DNA of 64,000 nt from Paractinoplanes abujensis (lineage in GTDB: Bacteria > Actinomycetota > Actinomycetes > Mycobacteriales > Micromonosporaceae), in assembly GCF_014204895.1 (NCBI RefSeq), contig NZ_JACHMF010000001.1, forward strand, positions 1,550,001-1,614,000. Direction: 5' to 3'. The translations under genes and the position numbers were made by a program. Positions within the stretch are counted from its first letter, which is position 1. Every line of letters begins with the position of its first letter. Below are positions 41,279 through 48,856 of the stretch, one piece after another. The notes under the pieces were generated by a model. It ran no database searches and had not been told where the DNA came from. It worked only from the letters and a program-made list of their open reading frames with translations.

Positions 41279-42844
41279 ATGCCCACCCGCCGCCACCTTC
41301 TCGCCGGCGCCGCCGCGGCCGCCGGCGCCGCCGCCCTGCCGGCGGGGGCCGCGCACGCAACAGGGACGGCGGGCCTGTTCCCGCTCGGCGTGGCCAGCGG
41401 TGACCCGCTGCCGACGGCCGTCATCCTGTGGACCCGGCTGGTGCGCGCCGGTCTGCGCCGCCCGGTCGAGGTGGAGTGGCAGGTCGCCCGGGACGAGCGC
41501 TTCCGCCGGGTGGTGCGCCAGGGCCGCACGACCGCCCGCGCCGAGCTGGCCCACTCCGTGCACGTCGACGCGCGCGGCCTCGACGACGGCCACGAATACT
41601 TCTACCGCTTCCGCGCCCTCGGTCAGATCAGCCCCACGGGCCGCACGCGGACCGCGGTCTCCCCGCACCGCAGCGCCCAGCGGTTGCGCTTCGGCATCGT
41701 GAACTGCCAGGACTTCCAGAACGGCTACTGGCCCGCCTACTGGGGCCTGGCCGCCGAGGACCTCGACGTGGTCGTGCACCTGGGCGACTACATCTACGAG
41801 TACGACCCGGGCAGCCGCTTCGCCGACCGCAACCACACCACGCCGGCCACGCCGGGGCTCGACCAGCTCGTCACGCTGGACGACTACCGGGCCCGGCACG
41901 CGCAGTACAAGTCCGACCCGGCGCTGCAGGCCGCGCACGCCGCGTTCCCGTGGATCGTCACCTGGGACGACCACGAGACCGAGAACAACTACGCCGGCCT
42001 GATCGACGAGGTCGACGACACCGGGGCCACGTTCCGGGCACCGGCGCAGTTCGCCCGCCAGCGCGCCGCCGCCTACCAGGCCTACTACGAGCACATGCCG
42101 ATCCGCGCCGATCTGCGCCCGGGCAGTGCCGATCTGCGGATCTTCCGTCGCTTCGACTTCGGCCGGCTGCTGCGCCTCAACGTGCTCGACACCCGGCAGT
42201 ACCGCAGCGACCAGCCCGGCGGTTTCCCGGGAGACTTCGGCCTGGCCGAGGCGGGGCTGGCCAACGCGGCAGGCACGCTCACCGGCGAGCACCAGGAGAG
42301 CTGGCTCAAGCGGGGCCTCGACCACTCGCCGGCCCGCTGGAACGTGGTGGCCCAGCAGGTGATGATGAGCCGGATCAAGTTCCCCAACCCGACCGGCGCC
42401 CCGGTCCCGCCGATCGTGGCCAACCTCGACCAGTGGGACGGCTACGCCCCGCAGCGCGCCCGGTTCCTCACCTACCTGGCCGACCGGCGGGTCAGCAACC
42501 CGATCATCCTGGCCGGCGACATCCACTCGACCTGGTTCTCCGAGCTGCGCACCGACTTCGACCGGCCCGAGCTCAAGCCGGTCGCCGTCGAGTTCACCGC
42601 CACCTCGGTCAGCTCGGACTTCCCGATCGCCTTCGACGCGCCGCTCAAACAGGTCAACCCGGTCCTCAACCCGCACGTGCGCTACTTCGACGGGTCCAAG
42701 CGCGGCTATCTGCGCTGCTCGGTCGGCCGGTCCGTCTGGCACACCGACGTCCGTACGGTCGACACGATCGACGTGCGTGAGGCGCCGGTCACCACGAGCG
42801 CGTCGTGGGCCGTCGAAGCGGGGACCAGCGTCCTGACCCGATAA
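41279..42844 (+). CDS. phoD: PhoD-type alkaline phosphatase/phosphodiesterase, Tat-exported
   Basis: A 521-residue enzyme. The Tat signal has TRRHLLAGAAAAAGAAALPA. The PhoD-like N-terminal FN3-like part (PLGVASGDPLPTAVILWTRL) precedes the metallophosphatase core: VVVHLGDYIYEYDPG, FPWIVTWDDHETENNYAG, NVVAQQVMM and NPIILAGDIHSTWFSELR. It uses Fe3+/Ca2+ to release phosphate from mono- and diesters outside the cell. AGGAGG lies 5 bases before ATG 41279; ATG 41276 would be too close. A weak PHO-box-like area upstream was not convincing. Confidence 0.93.
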   Translation: MPTRRHLLAGAAAAAGAAALPAGAAHATGTAGLFPLGVASGDPLPTAVILWTRLVRAGLRRPVEVEWQVARDERFRRVVRQGRTTARAELAHSVHVDARGLDDGHEYFYRFRALGQISPTGRTRTAVSPHRSAQRLRFGIVNCQDFQNGYWPAYWGLAAEDLDVVVHLGDYIYEYDPGSRFADRNHTTPATPGLDQLVTLDDYRARHAQYKSDPALQAAHAAFPWIVTWDDHETENNYAGLIDEVDDTGATFRAPAQFARQRAAAYQAYYEHMPIRADLRPGSADLRIFRRFDFGRLLRLNVLDTRQYRSDQPGGFPGDFGLAEAGLANAAGTLTGEHQESWLKRGLDHSPARWNVVAQQVMMSRIKFPNPTGAPVPPIVANLDQWDGYAPQRARFLTYLADRRVSNPIILAGDIHSTWFSELRTDFDRPELKPVAVEFTATSVSSDFPIAFDAPLKQVNPVLNPHVRYFDGSKRGYLRCSVGRSVWHTDVRTVDTIDVREAPVTTSASWAVEAGTSVLTR

Positions 42845-42854
42845 GCTCCTCCGG

Positions 42855-43784
42855 ATGCGCACGAAGGAGCAGTTGACCGAGGACATCCGCGAGTCGAAGC
42901 GGGCGGTGCTGGTCGTCAACGCTCATTCGCGCCGCGGCCGGCTGCTCTACGACAACACGTTCGAGCGGCTCAAGCAGGCCGGGTTCACGCTGCTCGGGGC
43001 GACCGCGGTCGAGCGGCCGCGCGAGCTGCCCCGGCTGCTCGCCGAAGGCCTGGCCAAGGGGCCCGACCTGCTCATCGCGGGCGGCGGCGACGGCACGATC
43101 AGCACGGCGGCCCGGCTGCTGGCCCATCGCGACGTCGCGCTGGGGCTGCTCCCGCTGGGCACCACCAACAACTTCGCCCGCACCGCGCACACCCCGCTCG
43201 ACCTCGGCGAGGCCGTCGAGGTGCTGGTCAAGGGCAAGGTGATCGACCTCGACCTGGGGCTGGCGGGCGACGAGCCGTTCACCAACCACGTCGGGGTCGG
43301 GCTGTCGGCCGAGGTCATGCTCAAGGCGCCGCGCCCGCTCAAGCGCGCCCTGGGCCGCCTGGCCTACCCGCTGACCGCGCTCGGCCTGCTGACCCGGCAC
43401 CGGCCGCTGCGCATCACCGTGCGCACCGAGGGCCGCAGCCACGAGTTCAGCAGCCACCAGGTGTACGTGGCCAACGGCGGCCACCACGCGGGCCGCCCCA
43501 TCGCCGGTGACGCCGATGCCGACGACCGGCTGCTGGTCACGTACGCGGTCGGCGGTCCGAAACGCCGGGAGTTGCTGGTCGAGACGGCTCGCAACGCCGC
43601 CAAGGGACCTTCGCGCACGCTGCGGGAGGAGCCGTTCCTGGCCACGGGGGAGCTGTGGCTGGAGACCGACCGCCCGGCCCGGGTGGAGGTCGACGGCGAG
43701 CCCGCCGGCCGCACCCCGATGCGCATCGGGCTGGCCGCCAACGCGCTGCGGGTGATGGCCCCGGCCGGCACGCCCGACCGTTAG
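42855..43784 (+). CDS. Diacylglycerol kinase-family lipid kinase (YegS/BmrU-like)
   Basis: A 309-residue kinase with the catalytic-domain motifs LLIAGGGDGTISTAARLLAH (GGGDGT) and GLLPLGTTNNFART; the C-terminal beta-sandwich has VYVANGGHHAGRPIAGDADA and RVEVDGEPAGRTPMRI. The family phosphorylates diacylglycerol or related lipids. It follows phoD after 10 bases, so the two may share a transcript. Confidence 0.9.
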   Translation: MRTKEQLTEDIRESKRAVLVVNAHSRRGRLLYDNTFERLKQAGFTLLGATAVERPRELPRLLAEGLAKGPDLLIAGGGDGTISTAARLLAHRDVALGLLPLGTTNNFARTAHTPLDLGEAVEVLVKGKVIDLDLGLAGDEPFTNHVGVGLSAEVMLKAPRPLKRALGRLAYPLTALGLLTRHRPLRITVRTEGRSHEFSSHQVYVANGGHHAGRPIAGDADADDRLLVTYAVGGPKRRELLVETARNAAKGPSRTLREEPFLATGELWLETDRPARVEVDGEPAGRTPMRIGLAANALRVMAPAGTPDR

Positions 43785-43822
43785 CCTCTCAACTTTTGCC
43801 CCGAGCGGCCGATGCATCCGTT

Positions 43823-46357
43823 ATGCGGACGGCGCTCGACGACAACCCCCTCGCAGACTCCGACCGGCTGCGGATCCTGCGGGCGACCGGCCTGCTCGAC
43901 GCGGGGCCGGTGGAATCGCTGGACCGCCTGACCCGGATGGCGGCCCGGCTCACCGGGGCCCGCCTGGCGCTGGTCTCGCTGGTCGACGCCGACCGGCAGC
44001 GCTTCGCCAGCGGCTGCGGTCTGCCGCCCCAGCTCGAACGCGACATGCAGACGCCGCTGAGCCACTCGTTCTGCCAGCACGTGGTGCTCGACGAGGCGCC
44101 GCTGATCATCTCCGACGCCCGCACCGACGACCGTCTGCACACCAACCTGTCGATCCCCGACTACCAGATCATCGCCTACGCCGGTTTTCCCTTGCGCGCC
44201 CCGAACGGGCTGGTGCTGGGCTCGTTCTGCGTCACCGACGACAAGCCCCGCGCCTGGTCGGAGGAGGACCTGGCCACCGTACGGGACCTGGCCGCGGCGG
44301 CCGAGTCCGAGATCGCGCTGCGTCTGCTGCACGGCGAGCAGCTGCTGGCTTCGGCCCGGATGCAGTCGGTGCTCGACAGTGCCTACGACGCGTACATCTC
44401 GCTCGACGCCGGCGGTGACGTGGTCGCCTGGAACGCGGCCGCCGAGCGCCTGTTCGGCTACGCCGCCGCCGAGGCCATGGGCCGGCCGGCGGCCGAGCTG
44501 ATCGTGCCCGAGCGGTTCCGCGAGATGCACCGGGCCGGAATGGCCCGCGTGCGCGCCAGCGGCCAGTCGCTACTGACCGGGCAGCGACTGCAGCTGGCCG
44601 CGATCGACCGCACCGGCCGCGAGTTCCCGATCGAGATGACCATCCAGGTGGCCGTCGAGCAGGGCGAGCTCGTGTCGCACGCGTTCCTGCACGACATCAC
44701 CGACCGGATGATCGCGACCGCGGAGCTGGAGCGCCGCCGCCAGGAGATCGAGGACGACCGCGCGTTCCTGCAGGCCCTGCTGGACAGCCTGGACACCGGC
44801 GTGGCGGCCTGCGACCGGGAGGGCAACCTGGCCTTCTTCAACCAGGCCCTGCGCCAGATCCACGGCGCCGACGCCGCGCCGGACGCGCCCGGGGAGACCT
44901 GGTCGCAGCAGTACGGCCTGTACGCCGAGGACGGCCAGACGCTCGTGCCGGCGGACCAGGTGCCGCTGGCCCGCGCGTTCACCGGCGAGGTGGTCGACGG
45001 CCAGCCGCTCGTCGTGCCCGGCCCGGACGGCACACCGCGGCGCTTCCTGACCAACGCCCGCCCGATCGACACCCCCGACGGCCGCCGCCTGGGGGCCGTG
45101 GCCGCCATGCACGAGGTCACCGAGGCCCACCACGCCGAGGTGCTGCGCCGCACCCGGCACGCCGTCGACCAGGTGCTCTCCGAGGCCACCAACGCCGAGC
45201 AGGCCGCCATCCGCGCGGTCGTGGCCGTGGCCGACTCGCTGGGCTGGCTGTGCGGCGAGTACTGGCAGGTCGCCGAGGACCGCCGGCACATCGTGCGGCT
45301 CAGCTCGCACACCGCCGCCGGTCGCGAGCTGTCCGCGTTCACGGGCGACGAACCGCTGGAGTTCGGCCGTGGCGAGGGCCTGGCCGGGCTGGTCTGGCGT
45401 ACGGGCGCCGACGTGTGGGGCGGGCCGGAGTCGATGTCGTCGGGACGCGCCGAGGCGGCCCGCGCGGCCGGCATCCGTACGGTGGTGGGCCTGCCCGTGC
45501 GGGCCGGGCGCCGGGTGCTCGGCGTGCTCGCGTTCTTCCTCGACACCGAGCTGCGGTTCGACCCGGACATCGCCGACGTCCTGGACACGATCGGCGCGCA
45601 CCTGGGCCGGTTCGTCGAGCGCCGCCGGGCCGAGGACCTGCAGCTCGCGCTGTTCTCCGCCCAGCAGGAGCTGGACCGGATGAAGGACGAGCTGACTGCG
45701 CTGGTCATCCACGAGCTGCGCAACCCGATCGGGGTGATCCGCGGCTACATGGAGACACTGCTGGAGAGCGCCGAGCTGGCCGAAGCCGACCGCCGGTACG
45801 CCGCGGTCGTCGACCGCAACGCCGAGCACCTGCAGCGGCTGGTCGACGACCTGCTCGACCTGGCCCGCCTGGACGCCGGGCACCTGAGTATCGACCCGCG
45901 CCCGATGTCGGCGGGCCGGCTGCTGCGCGACGTGGTCGAGAACCACCGCCCCACCGCGGACGGCAAGCGGCTGACCGTGCAGCTGCGGCTCGAACCGCAC
46001 CTGCCGGTGCACGCCGACGGCCAGCGGCTGCGGCAGGCTCTGGACAACCTGCTGTCCAACGCGATCAAGTACACGCCCGAGGGCGGCCGGGTCAGCGTCA
46101 CGGCCGAGACCGGCGGCGACGGTGTGACGATCGAGATCAGCGACACCGGCATCGGCATCCCCGCCGAGCAGTACCCGCAGCTGTTCACCCGGTTCTTCCG
46201 GGCCGGCAACGCGGCCCGCGAAGGGATCAAGGGCACCGGCCTCGGGCTGGCCGTGACCAAGGCGATCGTGGAGGCCCACCAGGGCACCATCGCGGCCCGG
46301 CCGGCCCACGGCGGGGGCACGACGTTCACCGTTACGCTGCCTGCCGTGCAAGCCTGA
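43823..46357 (+). CDS. Multi-sensor histidine kinase: GAF-PAS-PAS-GAF-HisKA-HATPase
   Basis: An 844-residue soluble kinase. Order: GAF about 20-165 (QTPLSHSFCQHVVLDEAPLI), PAS about 185-300 (VLDSAYDAYISLDAGGDVVA), PAS about 315-440 (LLDSLDTGVAACDREGNLAF), GAF about 450-600 (AVADSLGWLCGEYWQVAEDR), HisKA with phospho-acceptor His in LVIHELRNPIGVIRGYMETL, and HATPase with NLLSNAIKYTPEGGRV, DTGIGIPAEQYPQLFTRFFR and GTGLGLAVTK. No response regulator is adjacent. It lies 60 bases before the sigma-factor operon on the same strand, so a link is possible. Confidence 0.92.
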   Translation: MRTALDDNPLADSDRLRILRATGLLDAGPVESLDRLTRMAARLTGARLALVSLVDADRQRFASGCGLPPQLERDMQTPLSHSFCQHVVLDEAPLIISDARTDDRLHTNLSIPDYQIIAYAGFPLRAPNGLVLGSFCVTDDKPRAWSEEDLATVRDLAAAAESEIALRLLHGEQLLASARMQSVLDSAYDAYISLDAGGDVVAWNAAAERLFGYAAAEAMGRPAAELIVPERFREMHRAGMARVRASGQSLLTGQRLQLAAIDRTGREFPIEMTIQVAVEQGELVSHAFLHDITDRMIATAELERRRQEIEDDRAFLQALLDSLDTGVAACDREGNLAFFNQALRQIHGADAAPDAPGETWSQQYGLYAEDGQTLVPADQVPLARAFTGEVVDGQPLVVPGPDGTPRRFLTNARPIDTPDGRRLGAVAAMHEVTEAHHAEVLRRTRHAVDQVLSEATNAEQAAIRAVVAVADSLGWLCGEYWQVAEDRRHIVRLSSHTAAGRELSAFTGDEPLEFGRGEGLAGLVWRTGADVWGGPESMSSGRAEAARAAGIRTVVGLPVRAGRRVLGVLAFFLDTELRFDPDIADVLDTIGAHLGRFVERRRAEDLQLALFSAQQELDRMKDELTALVIHELRNPIGVIRGYMETLLESAELAEADRRYAAVVDRNAEHLQRLVDDLLDLARLDAGHLSIDPRPMSAGRLLRDVVENHRPTADGKRLTVQLRLEPHLPVHADGQRLRQALDNLLSNAIKYTPEGGRVSVTAETGGDGVTIEISDTGIGIPAEQYPQLFTRFFRAGNAAREGIKGTGLGLAVTKAIVEAHQGTIAARPAHGGGTTFTVTLPAVQA

Positions 46358-46416
46358 GGTCCGCGCGAAAATAGTTTCGTACGGGATTGCACAGAACCGG
46401 CACGGGGTGCGTCGTA

Positions 46417-46941
46417 GTGGTTGTGACCTTCGAGCAGTTCGCGATGGCCCGGCTCCCGAGCCTCCTGCGGTATGCGGTCGTCCTCACCGGCGACCGTGAT
46501 CTCGCACAGGACATAGTCCAGGAGGTTCTGGCCCGGGCGCAGGTTCGATGGCGGCGGATCAGCGAGGCGGAAGTCCCCGAGGCGTACGTGCGGCGCATGG
46601 TGCTCAACGAGTACCTGTCGTGGCGGCGCAGCTGGGCTGTCCGTCACGTGCACGCGGTCGGGGAAAGGCTCGTCGACCTCGACGACGCCCGGGGTGGTGT
46701 GCGCGACCACGCCGACGGTGTCGTCATGGCCGACGTCCTCTGGAAGCGCCTGTCCACTCTCGGGCGCAAACAGCGGGCGGTCCTGGTGCTGCGGTATTAC
46801 GAGCAGCTGGAGGACGAGCAGATCGCCGACCTGCTGGGGTGCTCCCCGGCGACGGTCCGCAGCCACGCGTCGAGGGCGCTGAAAACGCTCCGGCTCTCAC
46901 CGGAGCTCATGGAACGCATTCCCGCCGAGGAGAAGTCGTGA
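46417..46941 (+). CDS. ECF sigma factor (SigE/SACE-type short subgroup)
   Basis: A 174-residue sigma-70 factor with regions 2 and 4 only. Region 2 has LLRYAVVLTGDRDLAQDIVQ and VPEAYVRRMVLNEYLSWRR; region 4 has LSTLGRKQRAVLVLRYYEQL, EDEQIADLLGCSPATVRSHA. It matches the actinobacterial SigE-family ECF proteins that start VTFEEF. GTG 46417 has GGGG at a fair distance; GTG 46423 is also possible. Its stop overlaps the GTG of the repeat membrane protein gene, the position where an anti-sigma factor is normally encoded. Confidence 0.9.
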   Translation: MVVTFEQFAMARLPSLLRYAVVLTGDRDLAQDIVQEVLARAQVRWRRISEAEVPEAYVRRMVLNEYLSWRRSWAVRHVHAVGERLVDLDDARGGVRDHADGVVMADVLWKRLSTLGRKQRAVLVLRYYEQLEDEQIADLLGCSPATVRSHASRALKTLRLSPELMERIPAEEKS

Positions 46942-47771
46942 CTGAGCAGCCGCACCACGATCAGCTGCGCGAGGCTTTCGAGACCCACGAAGACACCAAT
47001 ATCGACCCGGCCGCGGTGTACGCCCGCGTCCAGGAGCTCTCCACCAAGTACAAGCGGCGCCGGCGGGGCGCCCAGATCGCGGCCGGTGGCGTGCTATCCG
47101 CCGGCCTCGTCGCCGGGGCGATCAACCTGCCCGCGTTCCTGCCGGCCAACCAGCCGGTCACCAACACCGCCGCCGGGGTCCCGGCCGGCGCGCCGGCCAA
47201 GCCGTCGGCGGCGCCGTCGAACGGCCCCACCGACTACGACCGCAACCTTGAGGCCTACACCGAGGCCGGCTACGGCTACGACAACGCCGGTGTGCTGGCC
47301 CGGCTGTGGAAGATGAACGGCGACGACCGGCTCGCGGTCAAGGCCGAGGCGGGCCGCCGCCTGCTGCTCGGCGAGACCCTGCCGATCAAGCCCTCGCCCG
47401 ATGCCCCGGTCGAGGAGGAGACGATCTCCCCCGAGCAGGACAAGCAGTTCCAGGCGTTCTTCAACGCCGGCTACACCTGGACCGAGGCCGAGAAGCTGGC
47501 CAAGATCTGGAAGATCAAGGACCCGGCCGACGCCAAGCTGGAGGCGGGCAAGCGCCTCCTCGCCGGCGAGGAGCTGCCGGTCAAGCCGACCAAGGAGAAC
47601 GTCGCCGCCGCCCTGGAGAACAAGCGGGCCAGCGCGTTCTGGGAGGCCGGTTACGAGGCGGAGGACGCCGCGAAGCTGGCCAAGCTGTGGAACCTCAAGG
47701 ACACGTGGTCGGCCAAGGTCGAGGCGGGCATGCGCCTGCTGGCCGGCCAGGAACTGCCGATCAAGCCGTGA
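46938..47771 (+). CDS. Single-pass membrane protein with three ~47-residue repeats, partner of the ECF sigma factor
   Basis: A 277-residue protein. The N-terminal ~38 residues are polar and charged (DTNIDPAAVYARVQELSTKY then KRRRR), followed by one helix (GAQIAAGGVLSAGLVAGAIN), an Ala/Pro linker, and three repeats at residues 104-152, 171-217 and 231-277. Each repeat has EAGY...A..LA.LWK...AK.EAG.RLL.GE.LPIKP; the protein ends exactly at the last repeat. The position and topology are those of an anti-sigma factor, but I see no zinc HCC motif or known anti-sigma domain. The GTG start overlaps the sigma stop, and the stop overlaps the amidoligase start (both GTGA). Confidence 0.8.
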   Translation: MTEQPHHDQLREAFETHEDTNIDPAAVYARVQELSTKYKRRRRGAQIAAGGVLSAGLVAGAINLPAFLPANQPVTNTAAGVPAGAPAKPSAAPSNGPTDYDRNLEAYTEAGYGYDNAGVLARLWKMNGDDRLAVKAEAGRRLLLGETLPIKPSPDAPVEEETISPEQDKQFQAFFNAGYTWTEAEKLAKIWKIKDPADAKLEAGKRLLAGEELPVKPTKENVAAALENKRASAFWEAGYEAEDAAKLAKLWNLKDTWSAKVEAGMRLLAGQELPIKP

Positions 47772-48856
47772 GCGACCGGTTGCGCCGGCGCATCGGCTTC
47801 GAGATCGAGCTGATGGCCCCCGCGGGGGCCAGCCGGCGCAGCCTCGCCGACGACCTGGCCGCCCGTTGCGGCGGCCGGGTCCGCCCGGTCTGGCATCGCG
47901 ACAGCGAACCGTCGCTCGTGCCCGGCCTGGGCCGGTTCCTCAATCTCACCTTGGGCTTCGCGGTCGACCGGCCGGACGGCACCCCGCTGTGCACCCTGGT
48001 CGACGACATCACCCTGGTCGACGGCCTCGACCCGCGGGTCCCGGCCCCACCGGGCTGGTTCCGCGTGCTCAGCGACGACTCGCGGCTGCTGGGCCTGCTG
48101 GCCGAGCAGTGCGACCCGGCTGCTCCGCTCGACACGGTGCTCGACCCGGCCGCCGCACTGTGGCGGGTCAAGCCCGAGCAGATCGGCGACGTCTTCCGCC
48201 TCGACGACGCCGGGGGCAGCACGATCGCGCTCGCCGCCCCGGCCGGCGGCGAGCGCGAGCGGCCCTGCGAAGTGATCACCCCGCCGCTGGCCGCCGGTCA
48301 CGACGAGGCCCTGGAGGAGCTGCTCGCGCCCGCCCGCGAGCTCGGCTTCACCGTGCCGGTCGAGGCCGCGGTGCACCTGCACCTCGACGGCGGGCCGTTC
48401 CGCCGGCCGGCGGCCCTGGCCAACGTGGTGCGCTTGTTCGCGCACTGGCGCGAGCCGTTGCGGGCGCTGCTGCAGACCAACCCGGCCTGCCGCCGCCTCG
48501 CCCCGCTGCCCGAGCCGCTGGTGGCCGCCACCACCGGGCGGCTCGGGTCAGGTGGCCGGCCGGGTCAGCCCGGCCGGCCCGGGTGGGACGACCTGAGCCG
48601 CGCGGCCGACGAGGGCGGGCTGACCAAGTTCTTCGACGTCAACCTGACGCAGCTGTTCGCCGAGCACCCGATCCGCGACACCGTCGAGGTCCGCATCCTG
48701 CCCGGGGCGATCGACACCGACGAGATCGTCAACCGGGCCGCGCTGGTCGAGCTGTTGCTGGAGCGCTGCCTGATGGCGTCCTCGCTGCCCCCGGTGGCGG
48801 CCGACCCGATCGAGCAGCTGATGGAGTTCGCGGCCGAGGCGATGGCGCGCCGCTAA
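47768..48856 (+). CDS. Amidoligase-family protein (glutamine-synthetase/GCS fold)
   Basis: A 362-residue protein of the putative amidoligase family (PF12224-like). It has RIGFEIELMAPAGASRRSLA at the start, SLVPGLGRFLNLTLGFAVDR, CEVITPPLAAGHDEALEELL, AAVHLHLDGGPFRRPAALAN, and a C-terminal DTVEVRILPGAIDTDEI. The acidic FEIE and CEVITPP pattern fits the metal/ATP site of carboxylate-amine ligases. The family is predicted to join an amine to a carboxylate of a peptide or cell-wall precursor, without a defined reaction. It is coupled by GTGA to the repeat protein, and it meets the GGDEF-EAL gene tail to tail by 4 bases. Confidence 0.8.
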   Translation: MSDRLRRRIGFEIELMAPAGASRRSLADDLAARCGGRVRPVWHRDSEPSLVPGLGRFLNLTLGFAVDRPDGTPLCTLVDDITLVDGLDPRVPAPPGWFRVLSDDSRLLGLLAEQCDPAAPLDTVLDPAAALWRVKPEQIGDVFRLDDAGGSTIALAAPAGGERERPCEVITPPLAAGHDEALEELLAPARELGFTVPVEAAVHLHLDGGPFRRPAALANVVRLFAHWREPLRALLQTNPACRRLAPLPEPLVAATTGRLGSGGRPGQPGRPGWDDLSRAADEGGLTKFFDVNLTQLFAEHPIRDTVEVRILPGAIDTDEIVNRAALVELLLERCLMASSLPPVAADPIEQLMEFAAEAMARR

